This document shows, piece after piece, positions 8,998 through 19,913 of a stretch of DNA of 64,000 bases (within the stretch, counting starts at the first letter, position 1; every line of letters begins with the position of its first letter). The position numbers and the translations under genes are program-made. The stretch covers positions 592,998,438 through 593,062,437 of the forward strand of contig CM066033.1 of the NCBI GenBank assembly GCA_033557465.1, given 5' to 3'. Under the pieces are notes generated by a model, which saw only the letters and a list, made by a program, of their open reading frames with translations, did no database searches and had not been told where the DNA came from. This DNA is from Ichthyophis bannanicus (Eukaryota; Chordata; Amphibia; Gymnophiona; Ichthyophiidae).

Positions 8998-11900
8998 ATG
9001 CCACGTACAAACTTCATGATAATGAAAATACTCTTTATCGGTTTAGTCTTAGCAATACTAACCATTGACTTAACTCTAAGCCTAAGCAGCAAAAACCACA
9101 AAACAATACCCATTATTCTCACGCACACGCGAAACAACCACAATATTGGACACTTTTATACAAATAACCATCCTAGATCAAATTTACATAGACTAATTCA
9201 CATAAAACATACAAACCCACCTCAAACACCCAAGGGAACATGCTCTAATAACACATCATCCCTCTCCTGCATTCTTATCAACGCACGCTCGATGAAAAAC
9301 AAGCTACCCATATTTAATGACTTAATATCGAACTTAAAACCAGACATATTATGCATTACAGAAACCTGGCTCTCAGATACCAACTCAGTCTATATAAATC
9401 AACTTAATAAAGAAGACTATGACACTTTCTATAAACATAGAACTAATAGAAAAGGTGGAGGTGTATTAATGATGACAAAAAAGGCACTATGTGCTAAGAC
9501 AATCCAATCCAATATTTCTAACATAGACACACTATTAATAAAAATTGGCCTCATGAAACTCTGCTTAGTATATAGACCCCCAGACCAAAAACCAGACTGC
9601 CTTGACTCTTTTATAGAACTCCTCAGCTCCTCAACTGAACAGCACCCTATAATTATGCTAGGAGATTTTAACCTTCCCTCGCTACCAACATCGGAATCTA
9701 AATTATTCTTTGACACTATCTCAGACATGGAATATCATCAAATAATAAATACATCGACACATATCAAAGGTGGAACTCTGGATCTTGTCCTTCTCCCCAA
9801 TTCACTCGTCAAACTAATCAACTCAAATTCAGTTGAATGTACCCAGATACCCTGGTCAGATCACCACATTATCAAACTAAACCTTACATATCCTTCATCT
9901 AGCACCAACAATCACAACCGAAATGTCCCTACCACAAGATTTAAAAAGTTTAACAATGATGAATTTATCGACTTAACAATCCCCCACCTCATAACAACGG
10001 CGACAAATTTAGATGACACTGTCAGAAACTGGCATGACACCATCTTTAATGCAGCCAAAACTAATCAAATACACAAAAAGAGCACTAACACCAAACCATG
10101 GTTCAATACCACACTAAAACAAATGAAAAGGAACCTTAGAAAACTAGAACACAACTGGCGTAAATCTAAATTGACGATACACAAAGAAATATACAATAAT
10201 CACCTCACTAAATACAAAGAAACCTTGGACAGCACAAAAAAAGAATATTATGCCAAAATACTCTCAAAATCATATAACAGACCAAGAGAGTTATTCTCCA
10301 TTGTCAGAAATCTAACCAACCCTCAAACCACAGACGACGAAATTACTGACATCTCAGTTCAAACACTAGCCCACCATTATCAAAACAAAGCAAAAATGCC
10401 ATCAATGTCTATAGACATTAACAACACGCCACACCAACATTTAGATGAATGGTCAGAGTTCCATCCCGTAACTAAAGAGACACTAAAAAATATTATCTCC
10501 GGTCTCAACACCACAACATCTTACCTAGATCCATGTCCAGTAACATGGATAAAAAACTCAATACCAATCCTATTACCCTACATTCTCTCAATAGTAAACC
10601 TCTCTCTTACACAAGGCTACTTCCCACCATCTCTCAAACATGCACAAATACGACCAATCCTTAAAAACAGCAAACTGGATAAAACATCCCCTACATCATA
10701 TAGACCCATCTCAAGCATACCATTCTTGGCCAAAATAATAGAAAAAGTAGTTCAACTACAGACGCAAGATTTTCTAGACTCATCTTACCCTCTTGATGAG
10801 CAACAGTATGGCTTTCGACCCCGCCATGGAGTGGAAACACTCCTCACAGTTTTAACAGATGCGCTCCTAAGAGGAATTGACAACAATAAACAGGCATTCA
10901 TTCTACTTTTCATCGACATATCAGCAGCGTTCGATAGCGTACACCACACAATAATGCTCAATAACTTGAAACAAATAGGATTAAAATCCACAGTACATAA
11001 ATGGTTCTCGTCCTACTTAAATGATAGAACGCAAAATGTAAGAATTGGAAATCAAAACTCAACCACATACAAGCAAGAAATTGGTCTACCACAAGGTTCA
11101 GCGCTGTCAGCTCTACTATTTAATATTTACATAAAACCAGTCTGCAACATTTTTAAAAGTTTTGGAGTACGATATCATCTATACGCAGATGATATTATGA
11201 TGTACATTCCATTCACAATTCCCAACCTACCGCTTCAACTTCTATCGGACTGCTATAATGAAATCACAACTTGGCTAAAAGCACAAAACCTCCATATCAA
11301 TCACACTAAAACAGAAGTTCTAATTGTGACCAAGAACAGATCATATACCCCTCCGTCATATATAAGACTTCAAAACCAAGAAATCAAAATAAAAAAGGAA
11401 ATAAGATATCTAGGTGTTATACTAGATACTCACCTCACGATGAAAACACACATCAGCAATACCATAAAGAAAATCTATTTCAAACTCAAAACCCTCAAAC
11501 AACTTCGTCCACTACTTTTTACACAAGACTTTATCAACATAATCCAAGCCACCATAACCCCACATTTTGACTTTGCCAATCTAATACTAATAGGCATAAC
11601 AAAACAAAGCATTAAACGATTGCAATTAGCACAAAATGCAGCAGCCAGAATCACATTGAAAATTAACTCCCTCCAACACATATCACCTATACTAGCCTCC
11701 CTTCATTGGTTACCAATTCAAAGTAGAATAATCTATAAAACAATAATAACATCATTCAAGGCCTTATATGACCTGGCCCCTTCCATGATATGCAACCTAA
11801 TACACAAAGAACCATCTAAGTCTACACACAGAAAAGGGCAATTAAACAGACTGAAAATCCCAAAAGATTTTACAAAAGCCCATAAATCAACAAACAATAG

Positions 11901-12057
11901 AGCCTTTTCCCATATTGCCCCTACAATCTGGAATTCCCTCCCAGAGGAGCTACGAAAGCTAACAGAGATAATGGAACTCCGCAAGAAATTAAAAACCTAT
12001 CTGTTTACCAAACATTATAATATAGATAATTCATTATCTACATTAGACAAAGGTTAA
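8998..12057 (+). CDS. L2-1 endonuclease-reverse transcriptase polyprotein, intact (1019 aa)
   Basis: Single uninterrupted ORF of an L2-clade LINE. Residues about 7-30 are strongly hydrophobic (MKILFIGLVLAILTIDLTLS), which is unusual before a LINE endonuclease. The endonuclease spans about 90-300, with INARSMKNKL, E122-TWL, G222-DFN and S287-DHH. RT spans about 520-800, with FIDISAAFD (catalytic Asp near 640), LPQGSALSALLFNIYI and Y729-ADD. A conserved C-terminal region contains LQLAQNAAARI and LHWLPI. The Met at 8998 was chosen because the matching Met opens the homologous part of L2-2. Target-primed reverse transcription is the expected role. All catalytic residues I can check are present. 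Confidence 0.93.
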   Translation: MPRTNFMIMKILFIGLVLAILTIDLTLSLSSKNHKTIPIILTHTRNNHNIGHFYTNNHPRSNLHRLIHIKHTNPPQTPKGTCSNNTSSLSCILINARSMKNKLPIFNDLISNLKPDILCITETWLSDTNSVYINQLNKEDYDTFYKHRTNRKGGGVLMMTKKALCAKTIQSNISNIDTLLIKIGLMKLCLVYRPPDQKPDCLDSFIELLSSSTEQHPIIMLGDFNLPSLPTSESKLFFDTISDMEYHQIINTSTHIKGGTLDLVLLPNSLVKLINSNSVECTQIPWSDHHIIKLNLTYPSSSTNNHNRNVPTTRFKKFNNDEFIDLTIPHLITTATNLDDTVRNWHDTIFNAAKTNQIHKKSTNTKPWFNTTLKQMKRNLRKLEHNWRKSKLTIHKEIYNNHLTKYKETLDSTKKEYYAKILSKSYNRPRELFSIVRNLTNPQTTDDEITDISVQTLAHHYQNKAKMPSMSIDINNTPHQHLDEWSEFHPVTKETLKNIISGLNTTTSYLDPCPVTWIKNSIPILLPYILSIVNLSLTQGYFPPSLKHAQIRPILKNSKLDKTSPTSYRPISSIPFLAKIIEKVVQLQTQDFLDSSYPLDEQQYGFRPRHGVETLLTVLTDALLRGIDNNKQAFILLFIDISAAFDSVHHTIMLNNLKQIGLKSTVHKWFSSYLNDRTQNVRIGNQNSTTYKQEIGLPQGSALSALLFNIYIKPVCNIFKSFGVRYHLYADDIMMYIPFTIPNLPLQLLSDCYNEITTWLKAQNLHINHTKTEVLIVTKNRSYTPPSYIRLQNQEIKIKKEIRYLGVILDTHLTMKTHISNTIKKIYFKLKTLKQLRPLLFTQDFINIIQATITPHFDFANLILIGITKQSIKRLQLAQNAAARITLKINSLQHISPILASLHWLPIQSRIIYKTIITSFKALYDLAPSMICNLIHKEPSKSTHRKGQLNRLKIPKDFTKAHKSTNNRAFSHIAPTIWNSLPEELRKLTEIMELRKKLKTYLFTKHYNIDNSLSTLDKG

Positions 12058-12351
12058 AGAGATAATCGGATTGCTCCATGCAAAAGCCCTTTAACCCACA
12101 CAGATAGCACTCACCCTTGATATATTCATATATAAACTTTGTACATAGTTGCACACGGTTTGGTATTATATTGCACAGTTTATTCTACATTTAATATGAT
12201 GTTCCTTGTAAATAAGTTCTGTTATATCTCAATGTTCCATGTAAAACAAACTTGCTTTGTTAATTGTTGTTAACTGTAAACCGCAACTGAACTTTGGAAG
12301 ATGCGGTATAGAAATGTGAATAAAATAAAATAAAAATAAAATAAATAAATA
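12058..12351 (+). other. L2-1 3' UTR with terminal stem-loop and A-rich tail
   Basis: The stem accgca (12280-12285) pairs with tgcggt (12302-12307), followed by an aaataaaataaataaat-type tail. Similar stem-loops with different stem sequence end the other L2 copies here. The RT of L2-type LINEs is thought to recognise such 3' ends. Confidence 0.75.
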
Positions 12352-13312
12352 ACTGAAGGCGCTGTCCTGTTGAGACTCCCTCTTGAAGCAGTAGTGAGCT
12401 GTGAAAGTATGGACAGAGGACCAGGTGGCGGCTCAGTAGATTTCCATCACAGGGACGGAATGCAGGTTTACCACAGAGGTCGCCATGGCCATGACCCGGC
12501 ACTCCAGTGAGAACCTAGCCTGCTCGTAGGCGATGGTAATGCAGTCTGCCAGCGAAGTGGACAGCGTATACTTGGTCAATGCCTCCCCCAGCTGGCTGGG
12601 ATCATAGGAGATGAAAAACTGTAAGGCTTTGCAGTGGCCCTGGGTTTGTTGGAGGTAGGGCCCTCTTACAGTCCAGGGTATGACGGACTGTCTCCACCCT
12701 GCTGGTGTGAGGCCATGGATAGAAGGTGGGGAGCACCACCACTTGGTTTAGGTGGAATGGGGACACCACCTTGGGAAGGAACTTAGGGTGTGTATGGAGC
12801 ATGACCTGCTCTTATCGAACCTCATGTAAGGCGGATCTGCCACCAAATCCTGAAGCTCACTGACCCTGCGAGCGGATGTGAGCGCCACCAGGAAGACAAC
12901 CTTCCATGAAAGGTAACGCAGGTAGCCAGGGGCTCAAACAGTGGTCCCACTCTGCCACTGGTGAGCAGACAGGGGGTTTGGATAACAGAAGGCCCTGCAG
13001 GAAGCAGGTTATGAGGGGCTGCACAAAGAGAGACTTGTCCTCGATAAGGTGGTAGTGTGCTGCAAGAGCACTCAAGTGAACCCTGACTGAGTTGGACTTC
13101 AGTTCTGCCTGAGACAGGTGAAGCAAATATTGCAGCATAAGCTGCAGAGAGCATGAGAATGGGTTAATCTGTTGCGCCACGCACCATACAGAGAATCGGC
13201 GCCATTTGAAGGCATAAGCCCATCTATTGGAGGTTTTATGGGAGGCCAGGAGGACCTCCTCAACCTCCCCTAAAAGGTTGAAAGGGGCCAAGGTTACCCT
13301 TTCAGCAGCCAA
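12352..13312 (-). pseudogene. E2 tyrosine recombinase (frameshifted)
   Basis: Minus strand. The core-binding half is open at 12857-13312 (SNRWAYAFKWRRFSVWC, KSNSVRVHLSALAAHY). The catalytic half is split: HTHPKFLPKVVSPFHLNQ at 12602-12802, and the end at 12352-12440 translates to ATWSSVHTFTAHYCF with the nucleophile Tyr in another frame. The C-terminus is cut by L2-1. Same domain order as E1, E4, E5 and E6. Confidence 0.85.
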
Positions 13313-13774
13313 GCAGTTAATGACAAAGACCCCAGGTTGGGATGTAGGAGGGAGATCTCCTCCTATGACAGTAGTCCCAGGTCACTTCCCAGGGGGACCA
13401 GGGGCACTATAGACATGTGAAGGAGCAGTAGGAACCATAGTTGTCTGAGCCACCGAGGGCCCACCAATATCAGCAACATCCCATCTCGGTGAGCCTTGAA
13501 GAGAGTTCTTGGCTATCAGTGGCGTAGGCGGGAAGGCATAAAGAAGGCCCTCTATCTATGAGATGAGGAAGGCATCCGTTGCCACCCAGGACAGATTTGG
13601 TTGTTGGGAGCAAAAGCAGGGCAACTGAGAGCTGGCCAGGCTAGTGAAGAGGTCCAGCTGTGGAGTTCCCCAGGGCTGGAAGAGCCGAGAGATCACTCTG
13701 GGATCCAGCTACCACTTGTGCAGCTGGAAGAACCCTGTTAGCCTGCCTGCCAGGGCATTGTCCTGGCCCTGCAA
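13313..13774 (-). pseudogene. E2 DAM-like methyltransferase segment
   Basis: Reverse-strand translation around 13440-13640 gives ASSQLPCFCSQQ, then DAFLIS, a stop, and EGLLYAFPPTPLIAKN. This is the segment found between RNase H and YR in the other DIRS copies. It holds an in-frame stop and frameshifts. Confidence 0.5.
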
Positions 13775-14069
13775 CTATACCGCCTGCAGGAGCATCCATT
13801 GTGGTTTGCTTACAAGCAAAGGGCTACTGCCTCCTGGCAGAGGGTGTATAACCCTATGCCCCCCCTGCTTATTGACGTAGAACATTGCAACCTGGTTGTC
13901 TGTTTGGATCAGCACTGATTGGTGCTGCAGATGGTGGCGGAAGACTTGGAGAGCCAGTGATATGGCCCAAATCTCTAGGAGGTTGATCTGCTGTTGGCTT
14001 TCCATCTACGACCCACTGCCCTGAGTGCAGAGGTCCTCGCAATGAGCCCCCAACCCAGGAGGGAGGCAT
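13775..14069 (-). pseudogene. E2 RNase H domain
   Basis: Reads QQINLLEIWAISLALQVFRH followed by LIQTDNQVAMFYVNKQGGHR, the Glu-helix and second-Asp blocks of DIRS RNase H. The first Asp region is in another frame near 14000-14069. A poly-G run at 14090-14100 marks slippage. It sits between RT and the methyltransferase-like block. Confidence 0.8.
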
Positions 14070-14292
14070 TCATGGTGAGGACTGTCGGGGGGGGGGGGGG
14101 AGGTTAAAAATGCACTAGCCGAGGGAGTTTGCCAGCTGGCGAGTCATCATCACCCTGTCTCACAGTCGGCCCGTGTCCTGGGTCCACTGGGAGCAGAGGC
14201 ACCACTGGGCCGCCCTCATGTGAAGGCAGGCATCTGGGGTATGAACCGTGGATGCCATGTGGTTGGAGCAGAAGGCGAGCAGACACCGAGCG

Positions 14293-15150
14293 TCAGTGTT
14301 GAAAGTCTGCGGCCAACTCCCTGAGGCAGTCTGTTCTGTCCAGAGGCAGGAAGGCTCTGGCCTGAACAGTATCAGTCATGCCCCTATGAACTCCAGACAC
14401 TGTTGGGAGGAGATGGGATTTGGGGTCGTTTATGATGAACCTCAGATACTGAAGGACGTGGGTGGTGTGGGCTGTGGCCTGCTGCACCTTAGCAGCCAAA
14501 CCCACTCTTATGAGCCAGTCGTCCAGGTAGGGGAAGACAAAGGCCCCTTAGAGGCGAAGGTGGGCTGCAACTACTGCTAGGCACTTAGTGAAGACTCTGG
14601 GGGTGGAAGCAAGATCAAAGGGTAGTACCCTATAGTAGCCGCCTCACACCATGAACCTGAGGTACTGCCTGTGGCTGCGATGGATGAGGATGTGAGTGTC
14701 CACATCCTTTAGGACTAAAGAGCATAGACAGTCTCCCTGCTGGAGGTATGGCAGCAGTGTTCCAAGGGCGAGCTTCTTGAACTTCTCCTTCACTAGGAAC
14801 CTGTTTAGGTCTCACAGGTCAAGGATGGGCCATAGGCTCCCCGTTCTTTTGAGTATGAGGAAATACTGGGAGTAGAACCCTTTGCCCCAAAGGTGTGGCG
14901 GCACTGGTGGCACTGCCCTGTCCTCTCAAAGACCTGCGAGTTCCTGCAGTAGCAGGATCTGGTGGAGGGGAGTCCTTGGGGGCTCTTCTGTGAAGAATGG
15001 AGGGAGAATTTGCAGCAGGTAACTCTTCCTGACCACCTTCAGTGCCCAGGTGTTGTTGGTGATGGAAGGCCACCTGTGGGCAAACAGGACTAGATGTCCC
15101 CATGTGGGCTGCTTGGGTGAGCTTCCTAGAAGGGGAGAGGCTATGCCCAA
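14293..15150 (-). pseudogene. E2 reverse transcriptase (frameshifted, YLDD visible)
   Basis: Minus strand. The N-terminal part is at 14926-15150 (ITNNTWALKVVRKSYLLQ, EEPPRTPLHQILLLQEL). The palm contains VFPYLDDWLIRVG with YLDD at 14518-14529. A thumb-like part at 14293-14505 reads VLQYLRFIINDPKSHLLPT. YLDD and the trailing DWL are typical of DIRS RTs. Several frameshifts and stops separate the pieces. Confidence 0.82.
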
Positions 15151-16944
15151 GGAGTCAAAAGCTCCCGTCAGTCTGGGCCGAAGCTAGTGCCTGGGTTTTG
15201 GGAGTCCTGGGCTTACGAGGGCCATGCCCTTGGCCCTTAGCCTGCTGACCCTGTTGGGGAGCTGGGAAGGACTGATACTGAGGGTAGTTTCTGTAAGCCT
15301 TGCCCTTCCTGGAGTAAGAGGGCTTTTAACCAGAGGGCTTCCATTGGGGAAGAGTAGCGGTCTTCTTGGAGAGCCTGGTCCTTTTCAGGAACTCTGTCTC
15401 CAACTCTACAGCCGTATCAGTCATAGGTTTGCAGAAGAGATTCTCTTCCTGGCAAGGGACATCAACCAATTTGTCCTGAACCTATTGCTCCAGGTTGGAA
15501 GACTGTAGCCAGCCCTGGCGCCGGGCACTGATGCCTGCCGCAGCTACTCTAGCCACCAACTCAAAGCTGTCATAGGCTGCCCGAGTCATGAATTTGGAGC
15601 ACTATGACAGCTGAGGCCAGGGTCTGGAACCACTGGAGGGGCTCCTTGGAGAGACCAGCCGAGAACCCAGTGAGCTCCTTCACCAGGTCTCTCAGATGCA
15701 TGGCCATGTACAGCTGGTATGCCTGGATCTGGCCAATGAGCATCGAGCCCTGGTAGCACTTTTTGCCCGTGGCATCCATAGCATGGGCCTCCCTCCCCAG
15801 GGGCAGCAAGGTGTACATCTGTTGGCTCTTGAACTGACGCATGGCTGACTCCACCACCATGGAATTATGTGGTAGTTGTGCCTTCTGGAAACCAGGGCTA
15901 GGCAGACTCAGTACATCGATTCTAGCCGTTGGCTCACCATGGGTACCGATGCGGGTGTCTCCCACATGCGGATGAGTAGCCATTCCAAGATTTGAGGGAT
16001 GGGCACCATGAGTGCCTCCTTCGGAGGAGCCTTGTACTGGAGGATCTCGAGTCCCTCTCTGCAAGGATCCTCCTCCAACTCTGTGTCGAATGCCAGTGTC
16101 TTCGCCATGTGCCACCCAAAGGCGGGGAAGGCCATATCATCAGGCGGAAACCTGCGCCAGTGCTCAGTGGGAGACTGATCTGAAGACACATCGCAGTGGC
16201 ATCGGGTATCCAGAGACTCCTCGTTCTTGGTCTCCCACTCAGACTTATAGTTGGAGGTGCCTAGAGCAATCTGCACCCTAAGGGCCCTTGTCCCTTAGAG
16301 GTCCTGCAGTCTGAGCCACAGGCACTCACCAGGGAGGATCTCTGCCTCAAGGATCGGGACTTAGGCCGAGGAACATCTCGAGGCTGGTAGCACTCGATGA
16401 CCAGCTTGGCCACTGGGAATGTCCTCTAGGTCGAGGGCCCAGTGGTTGGGGCCAATGAACTAGAGGAACCGGACATCAGAGCTTGCTGTTGCCCATGAAG
16501 GTAGACTAGCTGTGCTCCAAGACCACCATTTTGGTCTCCAGATAGCTCTGCAGCCTTTGCATGGGCATCAAGAGTTTCGAGCCTGGTGCCGGTTCCGATG
16601 AGGGAGGGTCCTCGACTAGGATGTCCTCGGGAGTCTGAGGCCGATCACCGGAGACTGATGATTCCTTTTGGGTCACCTTGGTCGACTGCTCCTGCTCTGT
16701 CCCCTTGGACTCACGGTGTTGGCTGTGGGGTCAGGAGTGGGACATACTCACTATCCCTGACCCGTTCACCGAGGCGGTCCTCGAGGGTTTCTTCTTCTCT
16801 TGTTCCACTTCTGGGATGCTCCGTTTGGAGGACCCACTGCCAAAGAGTCTCAATGCTTTGAGGTCACCCCAGGGTTCCAGAAGGGGCCTTGGAGCATGGG
16901 GTCACTGTCGACTCCGGAGCAGAGTTGGACATCTGGAAAATCTT
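15151..16944 (-). pseudogene. E2 ORF1 (Gag-like), central and C-terminal part
   Basis: The central part is open at 15908-16276 (DDMAFPAFGWHMAKTLAFDT, EGLEILQYKAPPKEAL). It continues at 15570-16115 in a second frame with FQKAQLPHNSMVVESAMRQ and IQAYQLYMAMHLRDLVKEL. The same blocks occur in E4 and E5 ORF1. Upstream (16280-16944) the frame is degraded. E5 inserted at 16945, and the N-terminus lies at 57062-57245. ORF1 of DIRS elements is taken to be a nucleocapsid-like protein. Confidence 0.75.
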
Positions 16945-17101
16945 TTCTCCAGGAACAAGCAGGAAGTCAATCCTCACTTATGGGTGATGTTGGCACTGAC
17001 GGAGCCCATGCGGAGCAATTCCCCAGCTTTCAAAGAAAGCCTTTGAGATTGCTGCCATGCATGCGGTGTCCTCTTCCCGCCCAAGGGTGACATCTTGCTC
17101 A
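16945..17101 (+). repeat. E5 left terminus and start of leader
   Basis: Begins ctccaggaacaagcaggaag, the DIRS left terminus, followed by leader sequence (tttcaaagaaagcctttgag, catgcatgcggtgtcctctt) that also occurs in the E2 leader (57470-57600, inverted) and the E1/E2 shared terminus. E3 starts at about 17102. Confidence 0.7.
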
Positions 17102-17464
17102 ATCTCCAGGAACAAGCAGGAATGTCTTCACATATGGGGGTTCGTCGGCGCCGACGGAGCCCGCACGGGAATGCTCCCTAGCATCCAATCAGAAGGCTTT
17201 TGGGAGCATCTCTCGCACCTGCGCGGTAGCTTCCCGCCCTTCCCACTGCCTCTCCCCAGTTTTTGTTTTTCCGCGGAGCAGAGAGGACGTAACTCCTGTC
17301 ACCGCAGAAACTTTTTCTTCTTTCTCCTTTTTTGTTCCTGTGGTCGCAGGTTTTTTTTACCCCGCTGACTCTGGCACCTTCGGTGCACCCATTTTTTCCT
17401 TCATTTTTATTTCCTTCGAGGAGTTTTCTCCTCGTGTTATCTGAGGCCTACCGGGCTTTCCAGT
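17102..17464 (+). repeat. E3 left terminal repeat and leader
   Basis: Starts at the DIRS terminus and holds the inverted-repeat partner of 21600-21800, including ggttcgtcggcgccgacgga, itself partly palindromic. ORF1 follows at 17465. The last part (17280-17464) is pyrimidine-rich and not repeated at the right end. Confidence 0.75.
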
Positions 17465-19648
17465 ATGGAGCCTTCTTCCCCTAGGAAGTGCCCCCACTGT
17501 GGAGACGTTGTCTTCTGCTCCGACTCCAACCCCTGGTGTCTCTCCTGTTGGGGCCCTAACCCCTTCTCCTCCGGTTCCCCGGTCTTCAGCATCGGGAGAA
17601 GACCCTCCCCGTTTCGAGTGTCCCTCGATGACGTCTTTCCCTCTGGGGAGCGGTCGTCGGCGTTCTCTCCTCGCCAGGATCAGGTAACCCAACAACAGTC
17701 TGTTAAGACTAACCGAGCCTTGAGGGGTGAGTCTCATGCGCCGCATGACAACGGCTCCGGCCTTCCCCCCCAGTCCCTTACATCCCGGAGGGAGTCGTCG
17801 GGCTCCAGAGCCTCCACGGGGTTTCAGGTTGTTCCTGAGGTTAGCTCCTCACAGAACATTCTCGAGCCATGCCCGAGGGTGGCACCCGCTTCGAGCGGTG
17901 CAGATCCATCGGCGTCGAGTGTCCCACTCTTCGACAGGGACTGTCGACTGGTGTCCTCGGTGCCTTCGGGGCCGATCGATTCGACCCAGTCTGGCTCTGC
18001 GGCATCCCGGCCCTGCGCGGGGGCGGTACCCGCTTTTGGCGGTGCCGATTCCCCGGCATCGGCGTTGGTGTCGAGCGTTCCGCTCGTCACTGCGGATCGT
18101 CGGACCACCCTGACCCGGTATGGCATGCCCACACCCCTGCCCTGTGCGGGGGTGATGACCGCTTCGAGCGGGACCAAGTCCTCGGCACGGGCGTCGGAGT
18201 CGGTGGCCCCACTCCCCGCCGGGGATTGGCGCCGGGTGGCCTCGGCTCCGCCAAGGCCAATCGACTTGCCCCCGGCTTCCGCGGGGGTGGTACTGGCCTT
18301 GAGTGGCTCCGCCCCTCCCGCGGCGGTCTCAGCAACAAGGACCCCGGTCTTCGCCAGGGGTCGCCTCCGGGCTCCGCCTGCGGAACCGATCGACCTATCC
18401 CAGTCGGGCGGGTTGGCACCCCCACCTTGCGAGGGGCCGGGGCCTCCCCCGGACGTCTCCGACCTCCAGGCATCTGCGCGGGCGTCGAGCGTTCCACTTG
18501 TCACTATTTGCCCGCGGGACCTGGGATCTTCGGTCGAGTCGACCCGCAGATGCGCCGCGGCCGCGGAGCCGGGGCGGCGCATCTCGCCCCCCACTGGGGC
18601 TCGTCGGCAGGTTACATGGGTACCCTCGATGCCACGTAGTGCGCCCCATAAGGGTTTCCCACCCAATAAAACGGGCGCGGGAAGAGCCCAGGCGTCTAGA
18701 AGGGTCTCTCTCACGACATCGGAGCCGAATCCGGGGGTTTCCCTCTTCGCCGAGTTTCGGCCTGGGAAGTCCTCGTTGCCCTCGGCACCGATCGGTGCGG
18801 CCCCGACTCCACTCTCGGGAGTGGCAGCACCGGCGCGGCCACCGACTCCGGGGCCCCCTAAGGAGGCGTCGCTCGGTTCGATGCCCAGCCTCGAATCGAT
18901 TTCCAGTCTGGAAAGAGTGGTCCCGCCGCGTTTCGGATCCGACCCTGGTCTCTTCCGGCGGCGCAGTGATGCGCTCGCCTGCTCTCCAACGGCCTCGGCG
19001 CCACTCCAGCCGCCCTTGCGGACTGCCCCGGAGTCGGGACCGAGGCCAAGTCCCGCCGGCCCGTCGGGGACGTCGCTCTCTTCGATGCCCAGCTTGGAAT
19101 CGATCTCGGGCTCTGACGATGTAGCGCCAACTGCCTCGCATTTGGGCTGTCAGTACCCTCCTCTGTTTAGAGCGATTCCTTCCGTGCACCTGCACAGGGG
19201 GTCACCTGGTGTCCCAGCGGGCCCCTGCGCCTCGGCCTCCCCCGAGATAGCTCCTCTGGGAGAGCCATCTTTTCAGGACTTCCTCCTTGACATGGCGGAC
19301 TTGCTCGCCATTCCTATCCCGGACCCTCCGCTGAGTCCGGGCCCTGCGGAACAGGCAGCCATAATGCTTCCTTTACATCCATCCCTGCGGGATCTCCTGC
19401 TCGGGATTTGGCGCTCGCCCTTACAGGTACCAGCGCCGCCTGCGGCCATGCATGCCCTGTATCGGGTGCCCCCCTCTCCGGGTTTCCAGACGCACCAGCT
19501 TCCTCATCATTCCATTGTGGTGGAATCGGCCCTGAGGAAGGTCGGTAGCAAGAAGAAGCATTCTTCCTGCCCCCCGAATCGTGCGCATAGGGGCGCGTCA
19601 TACAGCCTGGTTGCAGGCTTCCGACTTGTGCAGCTGGGCGCAGCATAA
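17465..19648 (+). CDS. E3 ORF1, rearranged Gag-like protein (727 aa)
   Basis: Open for 727 codons. The N-terminus has CPHCG and CLSCWGPNP, a degraded form of the DIRS ORF1 zinc-binding motif (E4: CTKCGG, CLKCLGPDH, C). The His and last Cys are missing. Residues about 50-500 are Pro/Ser/Ala-rich with degenerate repeats, and MPSLESIS occurs twice. The C-terminal part has FQDFLLDMADLLAIPIPDP and FQTHQLPHHSIVVESALRK, the conserved Gag block. Then about 90 codons seen in E4 are missing and the frame shifts, so the end (SYSLVAGFRLVQLGAA) is novel. The usual C-terminal block (AWLQASDL, CTGENLF) lies in another frame at 19581-19913. Confidence 0.65.
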   Translation: MEPSSPRKCPHCGDVVFCSDSNPWCLSCWGPNPFSSGSPVFSIGRRPSPFRVSLDDVFPSGERSSAFSPRQDQVTQQQSVKTNRALRGESHAPHDNGSGLPPQSLTSRRESSGSRASTGFQVVPEVSSSQNILEPCPRVAPASSGADPSASSVPLFDRDCRLVSSVPSGPIDSTQSGSAASRPCAGAVPAFGGADSPASALVSSVPLVTADRRTTLTRYGMPTPLPCAGVMTASSGTKSSARASESVAPLPAGDWRRVASAPPRPIDLPPASAGVVLALSGSAPPAAVSATRTPVFARGRLRAPPAEPIDLSQSGGLAPPPCEGPGPPPDVSDLQASARASSVPLVTICPRDLGSSVESTRRCAAAAEPGRRISPPTGARRQVTWVPSMPRSAPHKGFPPNKTGAGRAQASRRVSLTTSEPNPGVSLFAEFRPGKSSLPSAPIGAAPTPLSGVAAPARPPTPGPPKEASLGSMPSLESISSLERVVPPRFGSDPGLFRRRSDALACSPTASAPLQPPLRTAPESGPRPSPAGPSGTSLSSMPSLESISGSDDVAPTASHLGCQYPPLFRAIPSVHLHRGSPGVPAGPCASASPEIAPLGEPSFQDFLLDMADLLAIPIPDPPLSPGPAEQAAIMLPLHPSLRDLLLGIWRSPLQVPAPPAAMHALYRVPPSPGFQTHQLPHHSIVVESALRKVGSKKKHSSCPPNRAHRGASYSLVAGFRLVQLGAA

Positions 19649-19913
19649 TCTGGGTACTTCCCCGTGTACCGGGGAGAACCTTTTCAACGGCGAGGCCTTG
19701 CGTCAGGTTGCTCAGTGCGCCGCCGACCTGTCTGGTGCTGGCTGCCCGCGGCCCTCCCCCTCTCCCGGGGGTAGAAGATGTCCTTTCCAATTTCCAAAGA
19801 AGAGGAAGTGTCCTTCCTCTGCCCACTTGCCGGGCACGGCAATGCCGGGGACATCTCATGCCGGTCGGCGGTGCCTGAGCTCGCACCAGGCTGCCCTTCC
19901 CAAGCAACCTTAG

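Larger units (their letters stand above)
7383..12351 (+). mobile_element. L2-1: full-length L2-type LINE with intact ORF
   Basis: Layout: about 80 bp of unassigned sequence, five 129-bp promoter-like monomers (7463-8100), a GC-rich segment shared with L2-2 (8101-8180), a 5' UTR rich in short palindromes (8330-8860), one long ORF (8998-12057), and a 3' UTR with a terminal stem-loop and an (AAATA)n-type tail. It lies between CR1-A and the E2 recombinase. The open ORF and intact catalytic motifs suggest a young, possibly active copy. No ORF1 was found upstream of the main ORF. Confidence 0.85.

Noticed and set aside
17824..19195. Several long ORFs in other frames of E3 ORF1
   Set aside because: The DNA is GC-rich with few stops. 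Only the frame with the DIRS Gag blocks is supported.
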